A stretch of DNA of 64,000 nt, from contig NZ_JAAALB010000002.1 in assembly GCF_009905545.1 (NCBI RefSeq), forward strand, positions 281,764 to 345,763, written 5' to 3'. The position numbers were made by a program, and so were the translations under genes. A model generated the notes under the pieces. The model worked only from the letters and a program-made list of their open reading frames with translations. It was not told the DNA's origin and made no database searches. Source of the stretch: Cellulophaga sp. BC115SP. Lineage in GTDB: Bacteria > Bacteroidota > Bacteroidia > Cytophagales > Spirosomataceae. Shown piece by piece: positions 28,250 through 38,147 of the stretch; positions within the stretch are counted from its first letter, which is position 1, and every line of letters starts with the position of its first letter.

Positions 28250-28279
28250 GTTATTCGTTAATTGTAGATCGGTTATCAG
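28250..28279. repeat. GTTAATTGTA-type dispersed repeat
   Basis: TTATTCGTTAATTGTAGATC followed by GGTTATCAGA. Same family as 25520-25549 and 53390-53419, about 50 bases upstream of the GH130 start. Confidence 0.5.
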
Positions 28280-28319
28280 AGGGTATTTCTCATTTCACTT
28301 TGATTATTCCAATACTTTT

Positions 28320-28345
28320 GTAGACGTTGCATGCAACGTCTCTAC
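28320..28345. repeat. Palindrome AGACGTTGCATGCAACGTCT
   Basis: 20-base perfect palindrome (28322-28341) three bases before the end of the symporter gene on the minus strand. No T-run follows on the minus strand, so termination is doubtful; it belongs to the same family as 20721-20742 and 23494-23519. Confidence 0.7.
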
Positions 28346-28348
28346 GGA

Positions 28349-30175
28349 TTAATCTTCTAACTTATCCCACCATGTTCGTTTTAGGATAAAACTTACCACC
28401 AACATAATGCCTACATCTATGACTAATGCCTGATGCATTCCCAAAACCCAATACATGGGCAAAAGAGTAAGGCAAAGCTGAGATATAATGCCCAAAACCA
28501 CATTGAAGGCATCTTTTTTGAAGTTCTTATTCGCTTCAAAAGCTGGATTCTCTGCCTTTACAGCCTCCAGAACAGGTTGCCAAAATCCCCAAGGTTTGAC
28601 AGTTGTATAAAATTTCTTCAAAACCCTAGCGTCTGTTGGTGGCGCTGCCAATGTTCCTAAAATAGAAGCTGTTAAAGAAATCACGAATAACAATGGCCAC
28701 CAATACAATGGTAAACCTGTGGTAAAATAAGGCATCAATAAGGCTGCAAAAATTCCTGCCGCCATCCCCCAAAAGAAACCATTGGCATTGAAACGCCACC
28801 AATACCATTTTAGGCAATTGGCTGCTACATACCCTCCATACAATCCTCCGACAATCCACTGCAAAATGTCATTGACACTTTTGGCCATAAAGCCTAATAC
28901 AATCCCTATAATTACGACGACCAAGCCAACCAGATAATTCATCTGGATGGTCTTTTTGGTACTAGCCTGTGGGTTGATATGTTTCAGGTAAATGTCATTG
29001 ACAATATAGGCTTGAGCTGCATTGAGGGTACCGCTAAAAGTTCCCATAAAAGCACCCATCAAACCCGTGATTACCAATCCCAAAATTCCAGCAGGCATAA
29101 AGGCATTGATTGTTCCTGGTAATAGTAGTTCAAAATCATAATTCCCATAAGCGTCCTTTACATTGAGTTGAGCATAATATAAAAGCGCCAAAACCGTCAA
29201 GCCAATAATCATAGAATAGCGAATGGGCAATAAAATGATACTGACAAAGCCCGTCATTTTACTCGCCTCTTTTGGGCTTCGGGTACTCAAAATCTTTTGC
29301 ATATCATAATTTGGCGCTGGACCTGCCAACGAAGCAAAAACGCCTTTGAGCAACATCATAGAAAAGAATATTCCGAAAATACCATAGCCATCCGATTCTA
29401 TTTTTTGGTGTACTTCGGGCAAAATAGGCTTCCAGTCTAATCCAAGTTCCCAGCCAAAAAATGGCGTTCTCCAACCTTGAGGCAAATGGAGGGTTTGACC
29501 TTGCAAATGGTCCATCGCAATAAAAGCAATCGCCAAACAAGCCAAAGTCATAATGCCATATTTAATTACATCGCCCAATACTATGCTATGCATGCCTCCC
29601 AAAACTGAATAGAAGGTGGCAATGATGGTGAATACAACACCATAAAAATGAGGAATATACTGCGCTGGAATCTCAAAAGGAACATAAGGCTGTACAACTT
29701 CCCAGGGAATAAAGATTTCAACAAATTTTCCTAATCCTACAAACCCATACGCCAAAAAACCAAAGCAACTAATAAGAGCGAAAGCAATGACAATGATTTG
29801 GGATGCCTGTACTCCTTTTCCCTCCGAACCAAATCTAGTAGTGAGCCATTCGGCTCCTGTGTTGGCATTGCTTCTTCTGAGCCATTTGCTCAAAAACATC
29901 ATCATAAACACCTGATTGAACGAAGGCCAAAGCCAAGGAATCCAGATACTTTTGAGACCATACACAAAACATAAACTCACCATCCACATTGTACCGCTGA
30001 TATCAAACATATCGGAGGCATCGCTCAAACCAAGCATATACCAAGGCAAGGACTTCCCTCCCATCAAATAACTATCTTTATTTTTCTTGGCTTTATTTTT
30101 CATATAAAAGCCAATGAATATCATGGTTAAGAGGTAAGTAAGTAATATAAGTATATCGATTAACTGTAATTTCAT
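28349..30175 (-). CDS. Sodium:solute symporter (SSS family), probable manno-oligosaccharide importer
   Basis: 608 residues with about 13-14 hydrophobic helices. The start LIDILILLTYLLTMIFIGFYMKN followed by KDSYLMGGKSLPWYMLGLS is the typical SSS N-terminus, and further helices include YSVLGGMHSIVLGDVIKYGI and FMGTFSGTLNAAQAYIVNDIY. These transporters move sugars, amino acids or organic acids with sodium. Between GH26 and GH130 genes, the likely cargo is mannobiose or a similar disaccharide crossing the inner membrane. A 110-base spacer with a palindrome separates it from the GH26 gene, so co-transcription is plausible. Confidence 0.9.
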   Translation of the reverse strand: MKLQLIDILILLTYLLTMIFIGFYMKNKAKKNKDSYLMGGKSLPWYMLGLSDASDMFDISGTMWMVSLCFVYGLKSIWIPWLWPSFNQVFMMMFLSKWLRRSNANTGAEWLTTRFGSEGKGVQASQIIVIAFALISCFGFLAYGFVGLGKFVEIFIPWEVVQPYVPFEIPAQYIPHFYGVVFTIIATFYSVLGGMHSIVLGDVIKYGIMTLACLAIAFIAMDHLQGQTLHLPQGWRTPFFGWELGLDWKPILPEVHQKIESDGYGIFGIFFSMMLLKGVFASLAGPAPNYDMQKILSTRSPKEASKMTGFVSIILLPIRYSMIIGLTVLALLYYAQLNVKDAYGNYDFELLLPGTINAFMPAGILGLVITGLMGAFMGTFSGTLNAAQAYIVNDIYLKHINPQASTKKTIQMNYLVGLVVVIIGIVLGFMAKSVNDILQWIVGGLYGGYVAANCLKWYWWRFNANGFFWGMAAGIFAALLMPYFTTGLPLYWWPLLFVISLTASILGTLAAPPTDARVLKKFYTTVKPWGFWQPVLEAVKAENPAFEANKNFKKDAFNVVLGIISQLCLTLLPMYWVLGMHQALVIDVGIMLVVSFILKRTWWDKLED

Positions 30176-30194
30176 TCTCGTTTTTTGATTCTTT

Positions 30195-30220
30195 GAGCAT
30201 GGCTTTTGTAAGCCACGCTC
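30195..30220. repeat. Hairpin GAGCATGGCTT / AAGCCACGCTC
   Basis: 11-bp arms with one wobble around TTGT, in the spacer between GH26 and symporter genes. No T-run on the minus strand. Confidence 0.6.
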
Positions 30221-30285
30221 TATTTAAAGGGATAGGAAAAGATTTTATAAGAATATCATCTAAACACTGTGTTCTGGTGAAAATA

Positions 30286-31401
30286 CTATTTCAAAACCTT
30301 CACGTCTTTACTAAATAAGGTCTGAGGTAAGTTGTAAAATTTGATAAAATCAGGGGCGCTTGTATGTCCTTGATAAGGGCTATAAAAATGGTCGGGGCGA
30401 CCGTTTCTCCAAACCAACATATAACTTAAATGGGAATCCTTTATCGTTTCCCAAACGATGGATGTCCACCAGTTATCGACCGTAATTTGTTCAAGTCCCA
30501 TTTCGGTAATGGCCGTTAACTTATGTTTTTTATCTGCTATTTCTTCCAACGTATGAACCATACGAGATAATTGCTTTTTGAACTCATCATTAGACTTAGG
30601 CGCATCACGATGATAATAGTCAAAGCCTATCAAATCTACCATATCATCGCCAGGATAACGTTCCAAATAATGAGCTTGAGATTCAAATCTGTCGGTCGAA
30701 TAGGCATACAACAAATGATGTAAACCTTTGGTATCTTTCAAATACGAAACCGTATATCTCCATATTTTTTTGTATTGCTCAGGCGAGCAAAAGCCAGCAC
30801 CCCACCAAAACCACGAACCTGTATGCTCATGAAATGGTCTGAAAAGCACAGGAATAGGCTGTCCTTTGGTATCTTTCAATGAAGCCAAAAAGTTGGCAAC
30901 TTTATCGAGCCAAGAATTATACGTTTGTAAAGCCTTTGGGTCTGAGAAGATTTTGGCAATAGTAGAATCTGCCTTGTCCCAAGATGTTTTATTGGGGTCG
31001 GTAGGATTATTCAAATGCCAAGAAATTGTATTAAGTCCTCCTCGTTGATGTGTATTCTGAATATCCTGACGGATTTTGCTAAACGGTACGCCATCGAGAT
31101 TGCGTACAGAGTCAAATTCAATTTTTCCTAAATCATAGCCTATTACCGCAGGAAAATCCCCTGTAACTGTTTTTACATCCGAGCGATTAGCATCGCCTAT
31201 CCAGCGAGTTTTATCGGCGTTGAGCCCATAAGCCAGAGCATCTTGCTGACCAAACATGATACCTTTCTGACGTAATTTCCAAAGTTGTTGGTAGAGATGG
31301 CGAGTCGCGAGAGTAGCCTTAGCATCAATGGGTGCCGATTGGCTAATTCCCGAAAAATGGATGGTTAATGTTCCAATCAAGAAAAATAAACGCTTGTACA
31401 T
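30286..31401 (-). CDS. GH26 beta-mannanase
   Basis: 371 residues with signal peptide (MYKRLFFLIGTLTIHFSGIS). Clan GH-A family 26 motifs: general acid Glu in RPFHEHTGSWFWWG (near 193) and nucleophile Glu in AITEMGLEQI (near 299); the substrate-site aromatic run WFWWG is typical. The enzyme cuts beta-1,4-mannan inside the chain. No lipobox is seen, so it is periplasmic or secreted. It is separated from the SusCD operon by a terminator at 31897-31930 and has its own upstream promoter candidate. Confidence 0.93.
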   Translation of the reverse strand: MYKRLFFLIGTLTIHFSGISQSAPIDAKATLATRHLYQQLWKLRQKGIMFGQQDALAYGLNADKTRWIGDANRSDVKTVTGDFPAVIGYDLGKIEFDSVRNLDGVPFSKIRQDIQNTHQRGGLNTISWHLNNPTDPNKTSWDKADSTIAKIFSDPKALQTYNSWLDKVANFLASLKDTKGQPIPVLFRPFHEHTGSWFWWGAGFCSPEQYKKIWRYTVSYLKDTKGLHHLLYAYSTDRFESQAHYLERYPGDDMVDLIGFDYYHRDAPKSNDEFKKQLSRMVHTLEEIADKKHKLTAITEMGLEQITVDNWWTSIVWETIKDSHLSYMLVWRNGRPDHFYSPYQGHTSAPDFIKFYNLPQTLFSKDVKVLK

Positions 31402-31682
31402 AAACTAAAATTTAAGTTGAGTGAAGAATGATTGGGCAAGTTACAGCCTTTTGAAGGAATACATGCCCAACATTACTGCATTAACCATTTTTTTCGGTTG
31501 ATATAGATTGATATTCTGAAAGGGTTCATTTTGACATGCAGAATTAAAATAGATGACATTAACAATAGATTTTCATCTCTCTTCTTATTCCACGAGGGTA
31601 CTTATATTGTATTTAGTATTTCGGAAAAATAACGCTTTTAACTTAGCTGGAAAGTTGCTTTATTTTCTCTTATTGACTAATA

Positions 31683-31690
31683 CAAAATTA
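31683..31690 (-). promoter_or_regulatory. Candidate -7 box for the GH26 operon
   Basis: The minus strand reads TAATTTTG (TAnnTTTG). It would give a leader of about 275 nt before GH26. The spacer 31402-31896 holds no gene; it is AT-rich. Confidence 0.35.
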
Positions 31691-31896
31691 CACTTCAAAT
31701 AGAACCAATATATAATACAATTTTATCAATCTATAACACTGAAAAAACAATTCATGACAGTAAAAGAAGATTAAATAAGATAATTTAAGCACATAAATAG
31801 TAATTTTCGATTTTTATATTTGATTATTAGATGTAAAAAGAAAGAGATTTAGGATAATACCTTTTTAACACTTTTAGAAAACAAAATAGACTAAAT

Positions 31897-31930
31897 ATCA
31901 AAAAAGCCACCCCAAAACTGAGGTGGCTTT
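31897..31930 (-). terminator. Terminator of the susCD operon
   Basis: AAAGCCACC (31903-31911) and GGTGGCTTT (31922-31930) pair perfectly; the minus strand continues into TTTTTTG. It follows the glycan-binding lipoprotein gene. Confidence 0.88.
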
Positions 31931-31957
31931 ACTATTTGAATAAAGATAAGTTTAAGC

Positions 31958-32962
31958 TTATTTTACCAAAAGAATATTATCGAAATAAATCGTTTTGCCA
32001 TCGTCATGAATTTGGAAAACGAAGTCATTGATTACTGGCATTGTCAAAAACCCTGTAGCTGGAATCTTAAAGTAAGTCCAAACATTGGCAGGAATGGTTA
32101 CTACTTTGTCGGTCGCCCAGTTTACTTTGATAGAAACCTGACGGTCTATATCAGCTCCTTTTGCCCAGAATGTCAAATAGTTTACTCCTGCTGTGCTAAT
32201 ACCTGCACTTGAATGAAGAGATAAACCACCCCAAGAGCCGTTATACGCTGCCTCTAGTGAACGAGTACCTGTCCAAACATTTTTGGTAGAAGCCGTAAAG
32301 TCGCCACCCCATGACCAGTTGTCGAGACCATCTGCAAAGTTATCTTTGAAGAAACCATAGTTATTATCGACACTCACCAACTCTTGTTGGGTAGTAATGG
32401 TACCAGACGAGTTTGTAATCGTAAGTTTAGAACGTGTTGAAGAAGAAGCAGGCATTTCAATCACCATTTGTTTTTTGGTCTTAGAAATCACCTTTGCTTC
32501 TGCTGTTGAGCCTGCCAACAATACTTTCGTTACATCGTTGAGATTATTTCCTTTTACCGTGACCTGCGTACCTTTAGTAAAATCGGTATTTGACAACTCG
32601 GTTACGATTGGCAAAGCAATTACCTTGAAAGGAACAGCTACAGATTTACCGTATTTATTGGTAAAAATAATTTTTTGAGTACCCCCAAAAGCCGTATCTG
32701 GTACACGAAAAACAATGGCATTGTCAGTATTAAATGCAGGATTGAGTCCAGCAGGAACATTACCATTATCAAAAACAATCGTTCTCATTTCGCCCAATCC
32801 CGAACCTGTTAAGGTTAGTACCGAGCCTCCCGAAGCCGAATCAGGAGCTAATTTATCAGCCACAGGCACAGCATTTACGGCATCGTCACTTGTACAAGAC
32901 GACAACCATACCGTCCCTGTAACAAAGAGTGCTGTAGCTATTTTGAAGAATGTATTTTTCAT
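31958..32962 (-). CDS. Surface glycan-binding lipoprotein with IPT/TIG domains
   Basis: 334 residues, lipobox WLSSC (Cys near 23). Two IPT/TIG immunoglobulin-like domains follow (about 38-115, PDSASGGSVLTLTGSGLGEM; about 118-200, TDFTKGTQVTVKGNNLNDV). The C-terminal third (about 205-334) is a carbohydrate-binding-like beta sandwich with GGLSLHSSAGIS, YLTFWAKGADID and IYFDNILLVK. Position after susC and susD is that of the third component of a polysaccharide utilisation locus, which holds substrate at the cell surface. Mannan binding is inferred from the locus. Confidence 0.88.
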   Translation of the reverse strand: MKNTFFKIATALFVTGTVWLSSCTSDDAVNAVPVADKLAPDSASGGSVLTLTGSGLGEMRTIVFDNGNVPAGLNPAFNTDNAIVFRVPDTAFGGTQKIIFTNKYGKSVAVPFKVIALPIVTELSNTDFTKGTQVTVKGNNLNDVTKVLLAGSTAEAKVISKTKKQMVIEMPASSSTRSKLTITNSSGTITTQQELVSVDNNYGFFKDNFADGLDNWSWGGDFTASTKNVWTGTRSLEAAYNGSWGGLSLHSSAGISTAGVNYLTFWAKGADIDRQVSIKVNWATDKVVTIPANVWTYFKIPATGFLTMPVINDFVFQIHDDGKTIYFDNILLVK

Positions 32963-33036
32963 ATCAAAAAAGATTTTTAGTATTTGTCAAGCGGGTAATC
33001 AAGACTTTATGACCACTTGCCTTACCCTTTCCGCTA

Positions 33037-34602
33037 TTACTTATAATAAGGAATTGCTGGTTCTAATAATTTTGGATTCGAAACCGTTTCTGCTTGTGGA
33101 ACAGGCAAATACAGTTGAGAGGCAGAAGAAATAGACACTCTCATACTGTTGATGGTTCCATTGCCGTTGTAAGTTCCACGTTCTTGGCTAGCCAACATTT
33201 GTTTGGCTTTATCAAAACCTTGACGCTGAATATCAAACCAATAATCTCCTTCAAAAGCAAATTCGACACGGCGTTCCTTCAACACTTGATCTTTGGTCAA
33301 AGAGGTTACTGGTGACAAACCTGCACGGGTATGTACTTTGTTAAAAGCCTCCAAAGCAGAAGCATCTGTTGTGCTTGTGCCTGTTCCAATAGTTGCCTCA
33401 GCATAAATCAATAAGACATCTGCATAGCGTAGCAAATAGGTACAAATGTCCGTTGATGTTCCGTTGACATTCTCTCCATTTGAACCCGGTCCTACGATAT
33501 ATTTTAGCGCATTTGAACGAGTTGGTGTTTTGATTTTAGTCGCATCGTCGGTGCTACTTGTCCAAGTAGTATCATATTTGAAACCATTCGGGAAGTTTAC
33601 ATTTGTCCAATCTGTACGAGTAAATCCGTGTTCCATTACTGACCATCTACGTCTTTTATCTCCTGATTCATAAGAATTTAACACATCTATCGAAGGAATA
33701 ATAGCCGACCAACCTGCGCCTGTTGTAGGCTTCAATAATGGCGCTGGACCAACATACGCTTGGATAGGGTTACCAATAGAATATCCCCCTGCTGCCAACC
33801 ACTGCAAAGCCACCAACGACTCAGGGTTATTATTCATTTTTGAGCTAGTGAACATTGCACCATAATCCGACACAAGACTGTATTTCTGTGAACTCATTAC
33901 TTCAGCTGCTTTTGCTTTGGCGTTGGCATAATCCTTCATATACAAATACACTTTTGACAACATCCCTTTTGCTGCATATTTGGTCACACGACCTGCTTGA
34001 TAAGAAGCATCAGGAAGATTTTGTTCGGCATATTGCAAGTCTTCTACGACAAAACGTAGCACATCTTTTTGCAAATAACGAGGTACTTTATAGTCTCCTG
34101 AATTGGCTAATGCCACTGGGTCAGAGATAATAGGCACATCGCCAAATACACGAGCCAAATAGAAATACGCCATTCCACGCATAAAACGAGCTTCTGCTAC
34201 TCCTTGAGTCAAAAAGCTAGGGTCGGCAACTTGCGATTTTTTCTGTTCGAAAGTTTGAATCAAAACCGTTGCATTACCTGCCACTTTATAAAACGCATAC
34301 CAAGAACGAGACACCTGTTCGTCGGTAGATTGTACCGTAAAATTGGCAAATGAGTTGTATTTGGGGTCACCTGTGTACATATTCCCACTCAATACCTCAC
34401 CAATAGCATGATAGGCTTTGTCTTGCCATTCGTACCAAATGGTATTATACAACAAACCTGTTGCTGCATTTACTTGTGCCGCTGTAGTGTAATAGGTATC
34501 CAAAGTCGGCCCATTTTGCGAAGGTCTGTCCAAAAAGTCTTCTTTACACGAAGACACCAGTCCAGAAGCGGCTAATAATAAAGCGATTATATTTTTTTTC
34601 AT
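33037..34602 (-). CDS. SusD/RagB-family outer-membrane lipoprotein
   Basis: 521 residues from the ATG at 34602; a TTG at 34614 would add four residues. Lipobox GLVSSC, then KEDFLDRPSQ, the typical SusD start. TPR-like helices follow (ARFMRGMAYFYLARVFGDVP, YAAKGMLSKVYLYMKDYANA) and the end has LKERRVEFAFEGDYWFDIQR and the closing PIPYYK-like segment. It caps the SusC pore and binds oligosaccharide at the surface. It lies 103 bases after susC on the same strand and 74 bases before the binding-protein gene, so the three form one operon. Confidence 0.95.
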   Translation of the reverse strand: MKKNIIALLLAASGLVSSCKEDFLDRPSQNGPTLDTYYTTAAQVNAATGLLYNTIWYEWQDKAYHAIGEVLSGNMYTGDPKYNSFANFTVQSTDEQVSRSWYAFYKVAGNATVLIQTFEQKKSQVADPSFLTQGVAEARFMRGMAYFYLARVFGDVPIISDPVALANSGDYKVPRYLQKDVLRFVVEDLQYAEQNLPDASYQAGRVTKYAAKGMLSKVYLYMKDYANAKAKAAEVMSSQKYSLVSDYGAMFTSSKMNNNPESLVALQWLAAGGYSIGNPIQAYVGPAPLLKPTTGAGWSAIIPSIDVLNSYESGDKRRRWSVMEHGFTRTDWTNVNFPNGFKYDTTWTSSTDDATKIKTPTRSNALKYIVGPGSNGENVNGTSTDICTYLLRYADVLLIYAEATIGTGTSTTDASALEAFNKVHTRAGLSPVTSLTKDQVLKERRVEFAFEGDYWFDIQRQGFDKAKQMLASQERGTYNGNGTINSMRVSISSASQLYLPVPQAETVSNPKLLEPAIPYYK

Positions 34603-34705
34603 CTGAAAATTCAAAATTAAAATTCAAGGATTCTGAGTCTTGAATGATTTTGTCAAAGAAAGAACTACGTTTTTCTATACAAATCATCCTACATTTTAAC
34701 TCTTA

Positions 34706-37700
34706 CTAGAACTCGAAATTACCTCCAATGGTGAAAGTACGAGGGTTCGGATAGTGACCATCGTCTACGTTCATATAGCGAATATTGTTATTGAACGAAC
34801 CAAGTTCTGGGTCATAACCTGTGTACTTGGTAAAAGTGTACAAGTTTTGCATAGACACATACAAACGTGCATTGGTCAACTTCGCTTTTTTGATTAGGTC
34901 TTTTGGAAGGTTATAGCCAAACGAAACATTTTGGATACGTAAGAAAGAACCATCCTCCACAAAACGGTCAGACACACGGAAGTTGTTGTTATGCCATTGG
35001 TTATAACGAGGTAAAGTAGCATTGGTATTGGTAGAAGTGTATCTATCCAAAACCGTAGACAACTGGTTCCAGTAGGGATTCGTCATACCTTCAGTCAAAC
35101 GACGAGTGTAATTCAAAATCTGTCCGCCTTGGCTACCATTTAAGAAAATCGAAAGGTCAAATCCTTTGTAATTAAATGTGTTTGTGATACCGTAAGTAAA
35201 ATCAGGATTAGGATTTCCAATAATCGTTACGTCTTTTGAGTCAATTACACCATCGCCATTCAGGTCTTTGTAACGTACATCACCCAACCACGTGCCTGTT
35301 GGTTTTACATCCAAACCTTGTTTTGCACCATCTTTATTTAAGTCTTCCATTGTACGGAACAATCCATCTGTAACATAACCATAGAAAGTTCCTACTGGAT
35401 GTCCAACCATTGTATTCGTTACCAAAACAGCATCTCCATATTCCTTGTATCCACGAATTGAAGCTGAAGCGTCATTCAATTCATTCAGGATGTTGTTGTA
35501 GTGAGAGAATACAAAATTAGTTTTCCAAGAAAAACCATTTTTCTGAATATTATAAGTCGTCACGCCAATATCAATCCCTGTGTTGGTCATTTTACCAGCA
35601 TTCGTCCAAGGCGAGTTAATATCATTCCAAGCCGTTCCTAAACCCGAAGAAACAGGCAATTGCGTTTGTAACAACATATTGGTTGATACTTTTTTGTACA
35701 CATCCAATGTCACATCAACACGTTTATTCAACATCGAAAGGTCTACCCCACCGTTGTAAGTCACTACTGACTCCCAAGCCAAGTTTGGATTTCCTACGTT
35801 TTGTGGAATCCCCCCTGCACCATAAGGCGCCGTTGAAAACAAGCGGATATTGGTGGTATAAAGGTTGTTTCCACCTACGCCCGAATTACCTACTGCACCT
35901 ACCCCAGCTCTTAGTTTGAGATAGCTAATCAAATCCCATTTTTTAGCAAATGTCTCTTCCGAAACTGTCCAACCAACCGATGCTGCTGGGAAATACCCGT
36001 AACGTTTGTTTGGTCCAAAACTAGCTGAACCATCGCGACGAAGTGAAGCACTAATAGAGTAACGATTGTTGTAAGTATAGTTGACACGACCAAAATACGA
36101 TTCCATTGCCCAAGGATATTTGCCACCACTAATCGACTGTGTAGTACCACCTTCCCCAGCATTTAAAGATTGTAAATTTAAAGTCAAATTTTGACGAGAA
36201 GCCGTTACCTGATCATAGTTAGATTCAGAAACCTCATGACCTACAACTGCATTTACCCAATGTTTTCCAAAACCTTTATTGAAAGTCAAATAGTTTTTCA
36301 AAGACCAATATAAGCTTGTACCACGGTCTTCTATCAATTTACTTGGCGAAAGAATAATCAAACCTGTGTTGTCATTGCGCACATAAGGTTGAAAAGCCGA
36401 GTTTTGACTCATGGTAAAGTCGTAGTTCAATTCGTTACGCAAATTGAGGTAATTGGTAAAATTCAATTCTGCAAAAATATTTCCAAAAGCCTTGGTTTGA
36501 ATAGCTGTCACATTACGCATTTCGGCCAAAGCCACAGGGTTGTTGGGATTCCCAAATGTAGAACCGCCAATAGATACTACCGACGCATATTGTCCATCAA
36601 ACCCACGTACTGGCGAAGCAGGGCTATTATAAAGACCCACACTAATCACCGCATCTGAGCCGTCGGTTAGTGTTATACGTTGGTTCGAACGGGATAAATT
36701 CACGCTAACACCCGCCTTCAACCAGCTCTTTACTTGTTGATCAATACTGGCACGTAAAGCAAAACGCTCGAATTTTGAACCGATAACCGTACCTGTTTGC
36801 TCAAAGTTATTTAAAGAGAAATAATACGTTGTTTTGTCTGAACCTCCCGAAAACGCTAATTGGTGATTACGAATATATCCTCTTTGGAAAATCGCATCTT
36901 GCCAGTCGGTACCGCGACCTAATACTTTTGGATTTTTGAATTCGCCCAAAGTATCCAAATTGCCAGCACCACTATTACGAATTTCAGGAACTAAAGAGTT
37001 GAAATAATTGGCGTATTGTTGTAAATCCATCAATTTCAAACGTCTTGGCACTTCTTGCATTCCGTAATATACATCGTAAGAAATTTTACCCTCACCACTT
37101 TTTCCTTTTTTCGTAGTAATCAAAACTACACCATTGGCAGCCAAAGCACCATAAATCGCCTGTGCAGAAGCATCTTTCAAAATATCTATTGATACAATAT
37201 CATTCGAGTTTAGCGCAGCCAATGGACTTTGTACCGACTGACCAGCCATACCGCCTAATTGGTCTTGAGACACACTACTTCTTCCACTCAAAATTGGCAC
37301 ACCATCAATCACATATAGCGGTTCGTTGCCATTTACACTTGTAATACCACGCACACGCACCGACACGCCACCACCTGGCTGTCCACCGTTACTTGTTACC
37401 GTTACACCTGCTACTTTTCCTTGCAAGGCTTGGTCTACCCCCGGAACAGGCAAGTTCTTGATGTCTTTTTCACCAATCGAAGCAATAGAAGAAGTTACCT
37501 CATTTTTCTTGGCAGTACCATAACCAATCACCACGACTTCTTGTAGATTTTTGTTGTCGGCAATCAAGGAGATATTGATAGTAGAACGACCATTGATTGC
37601 GACCTCAGTAGGTTTGTATCCAACAGACGAAAACACTAAGGTTTTACCAGAAGATGTCACTTTGATCGCATACTCACCCTTGACATTGGTGGCAGTTCCA

Positions 37701-37855
37701 CTCTGGACATCTTTGACCCTTACAGTTACACCGGGCAATGCCTCACCAGACTCATCGGTTACCTTACCCGAAACTGTTCGTTGTTCCTGCGCCAAAGTAG
37801 ACCAAATGCTACTCAAGAACAGAAAACAAAAGAATAGTAGTTTTTTCATGTTCAT
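34706..37855 (-). CDS. SusC/RagA-family TonB-dependent outer-membrane transporter
   Basis: 1,049 residues; an ATG two codons in (37849) is an equal start candidate. Signal peptide; a carboxypeptidase-like regulatory domain (about 23-100, VSGKVTDESGEALPGVTVRV); the SusC signature region ATAKKNEVTSSIASI; plug (about 110-230, GVSVRVRGITSVNGNEPLYV, VVLITTKKG); then a 22-strand barrel ending FTIGGNFEF. It imports oligosaccharide across the outer membrane using TonB energy, together with SusD. It is the first gene of the operon, with a well-matched promoter directly upstream and a divergent AraC regulator. Confidence 0.96.
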   Translation of the reverse strand: MNMKKLLFFCFLFLSSIWSTLAQEQRTVSGKVTDESGEALPGVTVRVKDVQSGTATNVKGEYAIKVTSSGKTLVFSSVGYKPTEVAINGRSTINISLIADNKNLQEVVVIGYGTAKKNEVTSSIASIGEKDIKNLPVPGVDQALQGKVAGVTVTSNGGQPGGGVSVRVRGITSVNGNEPLYVIDGVPILSGRSSVSQDQLGGMAGQSVQSPLAALNSNDIVSIDILKDASAQAIYGALAANGVVLITTKKGKSGEGKISYDVYYGMQEVPRRLKLMDLQQYANYFNSLVPEIRNSGAGNLDTLGEFKNPKVLGRGTDWQDAIFQRGYIRNHQLAFSGGSDKTTYYFSLNNFEQTGTVIGSKFERFALRASIDQQVKSWLKAGVSVNLSRSNQRITLTDGSDAVISVGLYNSPASPVRGFDGQYASVVSIGGSTFGNPNNPVALAEMRNVTAIQTKAFGNIFAELNFTNYLNLRNELNYDFTMSQNSAFQPYVRNDNTGLIILSPSKLIEDRGTSLYWSLKNYLTFNKGFGKHWVNAVVGHEVSESNYDQVTASRQNLTLNLQSLNAGEGGTTQSISGGKYPWAMESYFGRVNYTYNNRYSISASLRRDGSASFGPNKRYGYFPAASVGWTVSEETFAKKWDLISYLKLRAGVGAVGNSGVGGNNLYTTNIRLFSTAPYGAGGIPQNVGNPNLAWESVVTYNGGVDLSMLNKRVDVTLDVYKKVSTNMLLQTQLPVSSGLGTAWNDINSPWTNAGKMTNTGIDIGVTTYNIQKNGFSWKTNFVFSHYNNILNELNDASASIRGYKEYGDAVLVTNTMVGHPVGTFYGYVTDGLFRTMEDLNKDGAKQGLDVKPTGTWLGDVRYKDLNGDGVIDSKDVTIIGNPNPDFTYGITNTFNYKGFDLSIFLNGSQGGQILNYTRRLTEGMTNPYWNQLSTVLDRYTSTNTNATLPRYNQWHNNNFRVSDRFVEDGSFLRIQNVSFGYNLPKDLIKKAKLTNARLYVSMQNLYTFTKYTGYDPELGSFNNNIRYMNVDDGHYPNPRTFTIGGNFEF

Positions 37856-37892
37856 TATTATCTGAGAATAAATTATTGATATTTTAACATGA

Positions 37893-37921
37893 CAAAATTA
37901 TATACCTATACTACGAACAAT
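37893..37921 (-). promoter_or_regulatory. susC promoter
   Basis: The minus strand has TAATTTTG (37900-37893) with ATTG (about 37921-37918) 17 bases further upstream, near the Bacteroidota -33/-7 spacing. The start of susC is about 38 nt downstream. Confidence 0.6.
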
Positions 37922-38040
37922 ATAGTACTATTTTATCTAATCATAACATTAAAACTACTCTTTACAAAATCATAATAGACTTATTCTAACATAAACTTAA
38001 AAAAAACAGGACTATAAACGAAAAAACACAAATTATTATC

Positions 38041-38048
38041 TATTTTTG
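38041..38048 (+). promoter_or_regulatory. Candidate -7 box for the AraC regulator
   Basis: TATTTTTG matches TAnnTTTG, 100 bases before the ATG at 38148. The divergent spacer 37856-38147 probably holds the operator for the mannan locus, but no clear repeated site was found. Confidence 0.4.
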
Positions 38049-38147
38049 ACAAGATTATTTAGCAATTGAGCTAGCCATTTATCAATACTTTTTTATCTTT
38101 TCCAAACTATATTATTATCCAAATAATCTTTCTTTTTCCTTAAAATT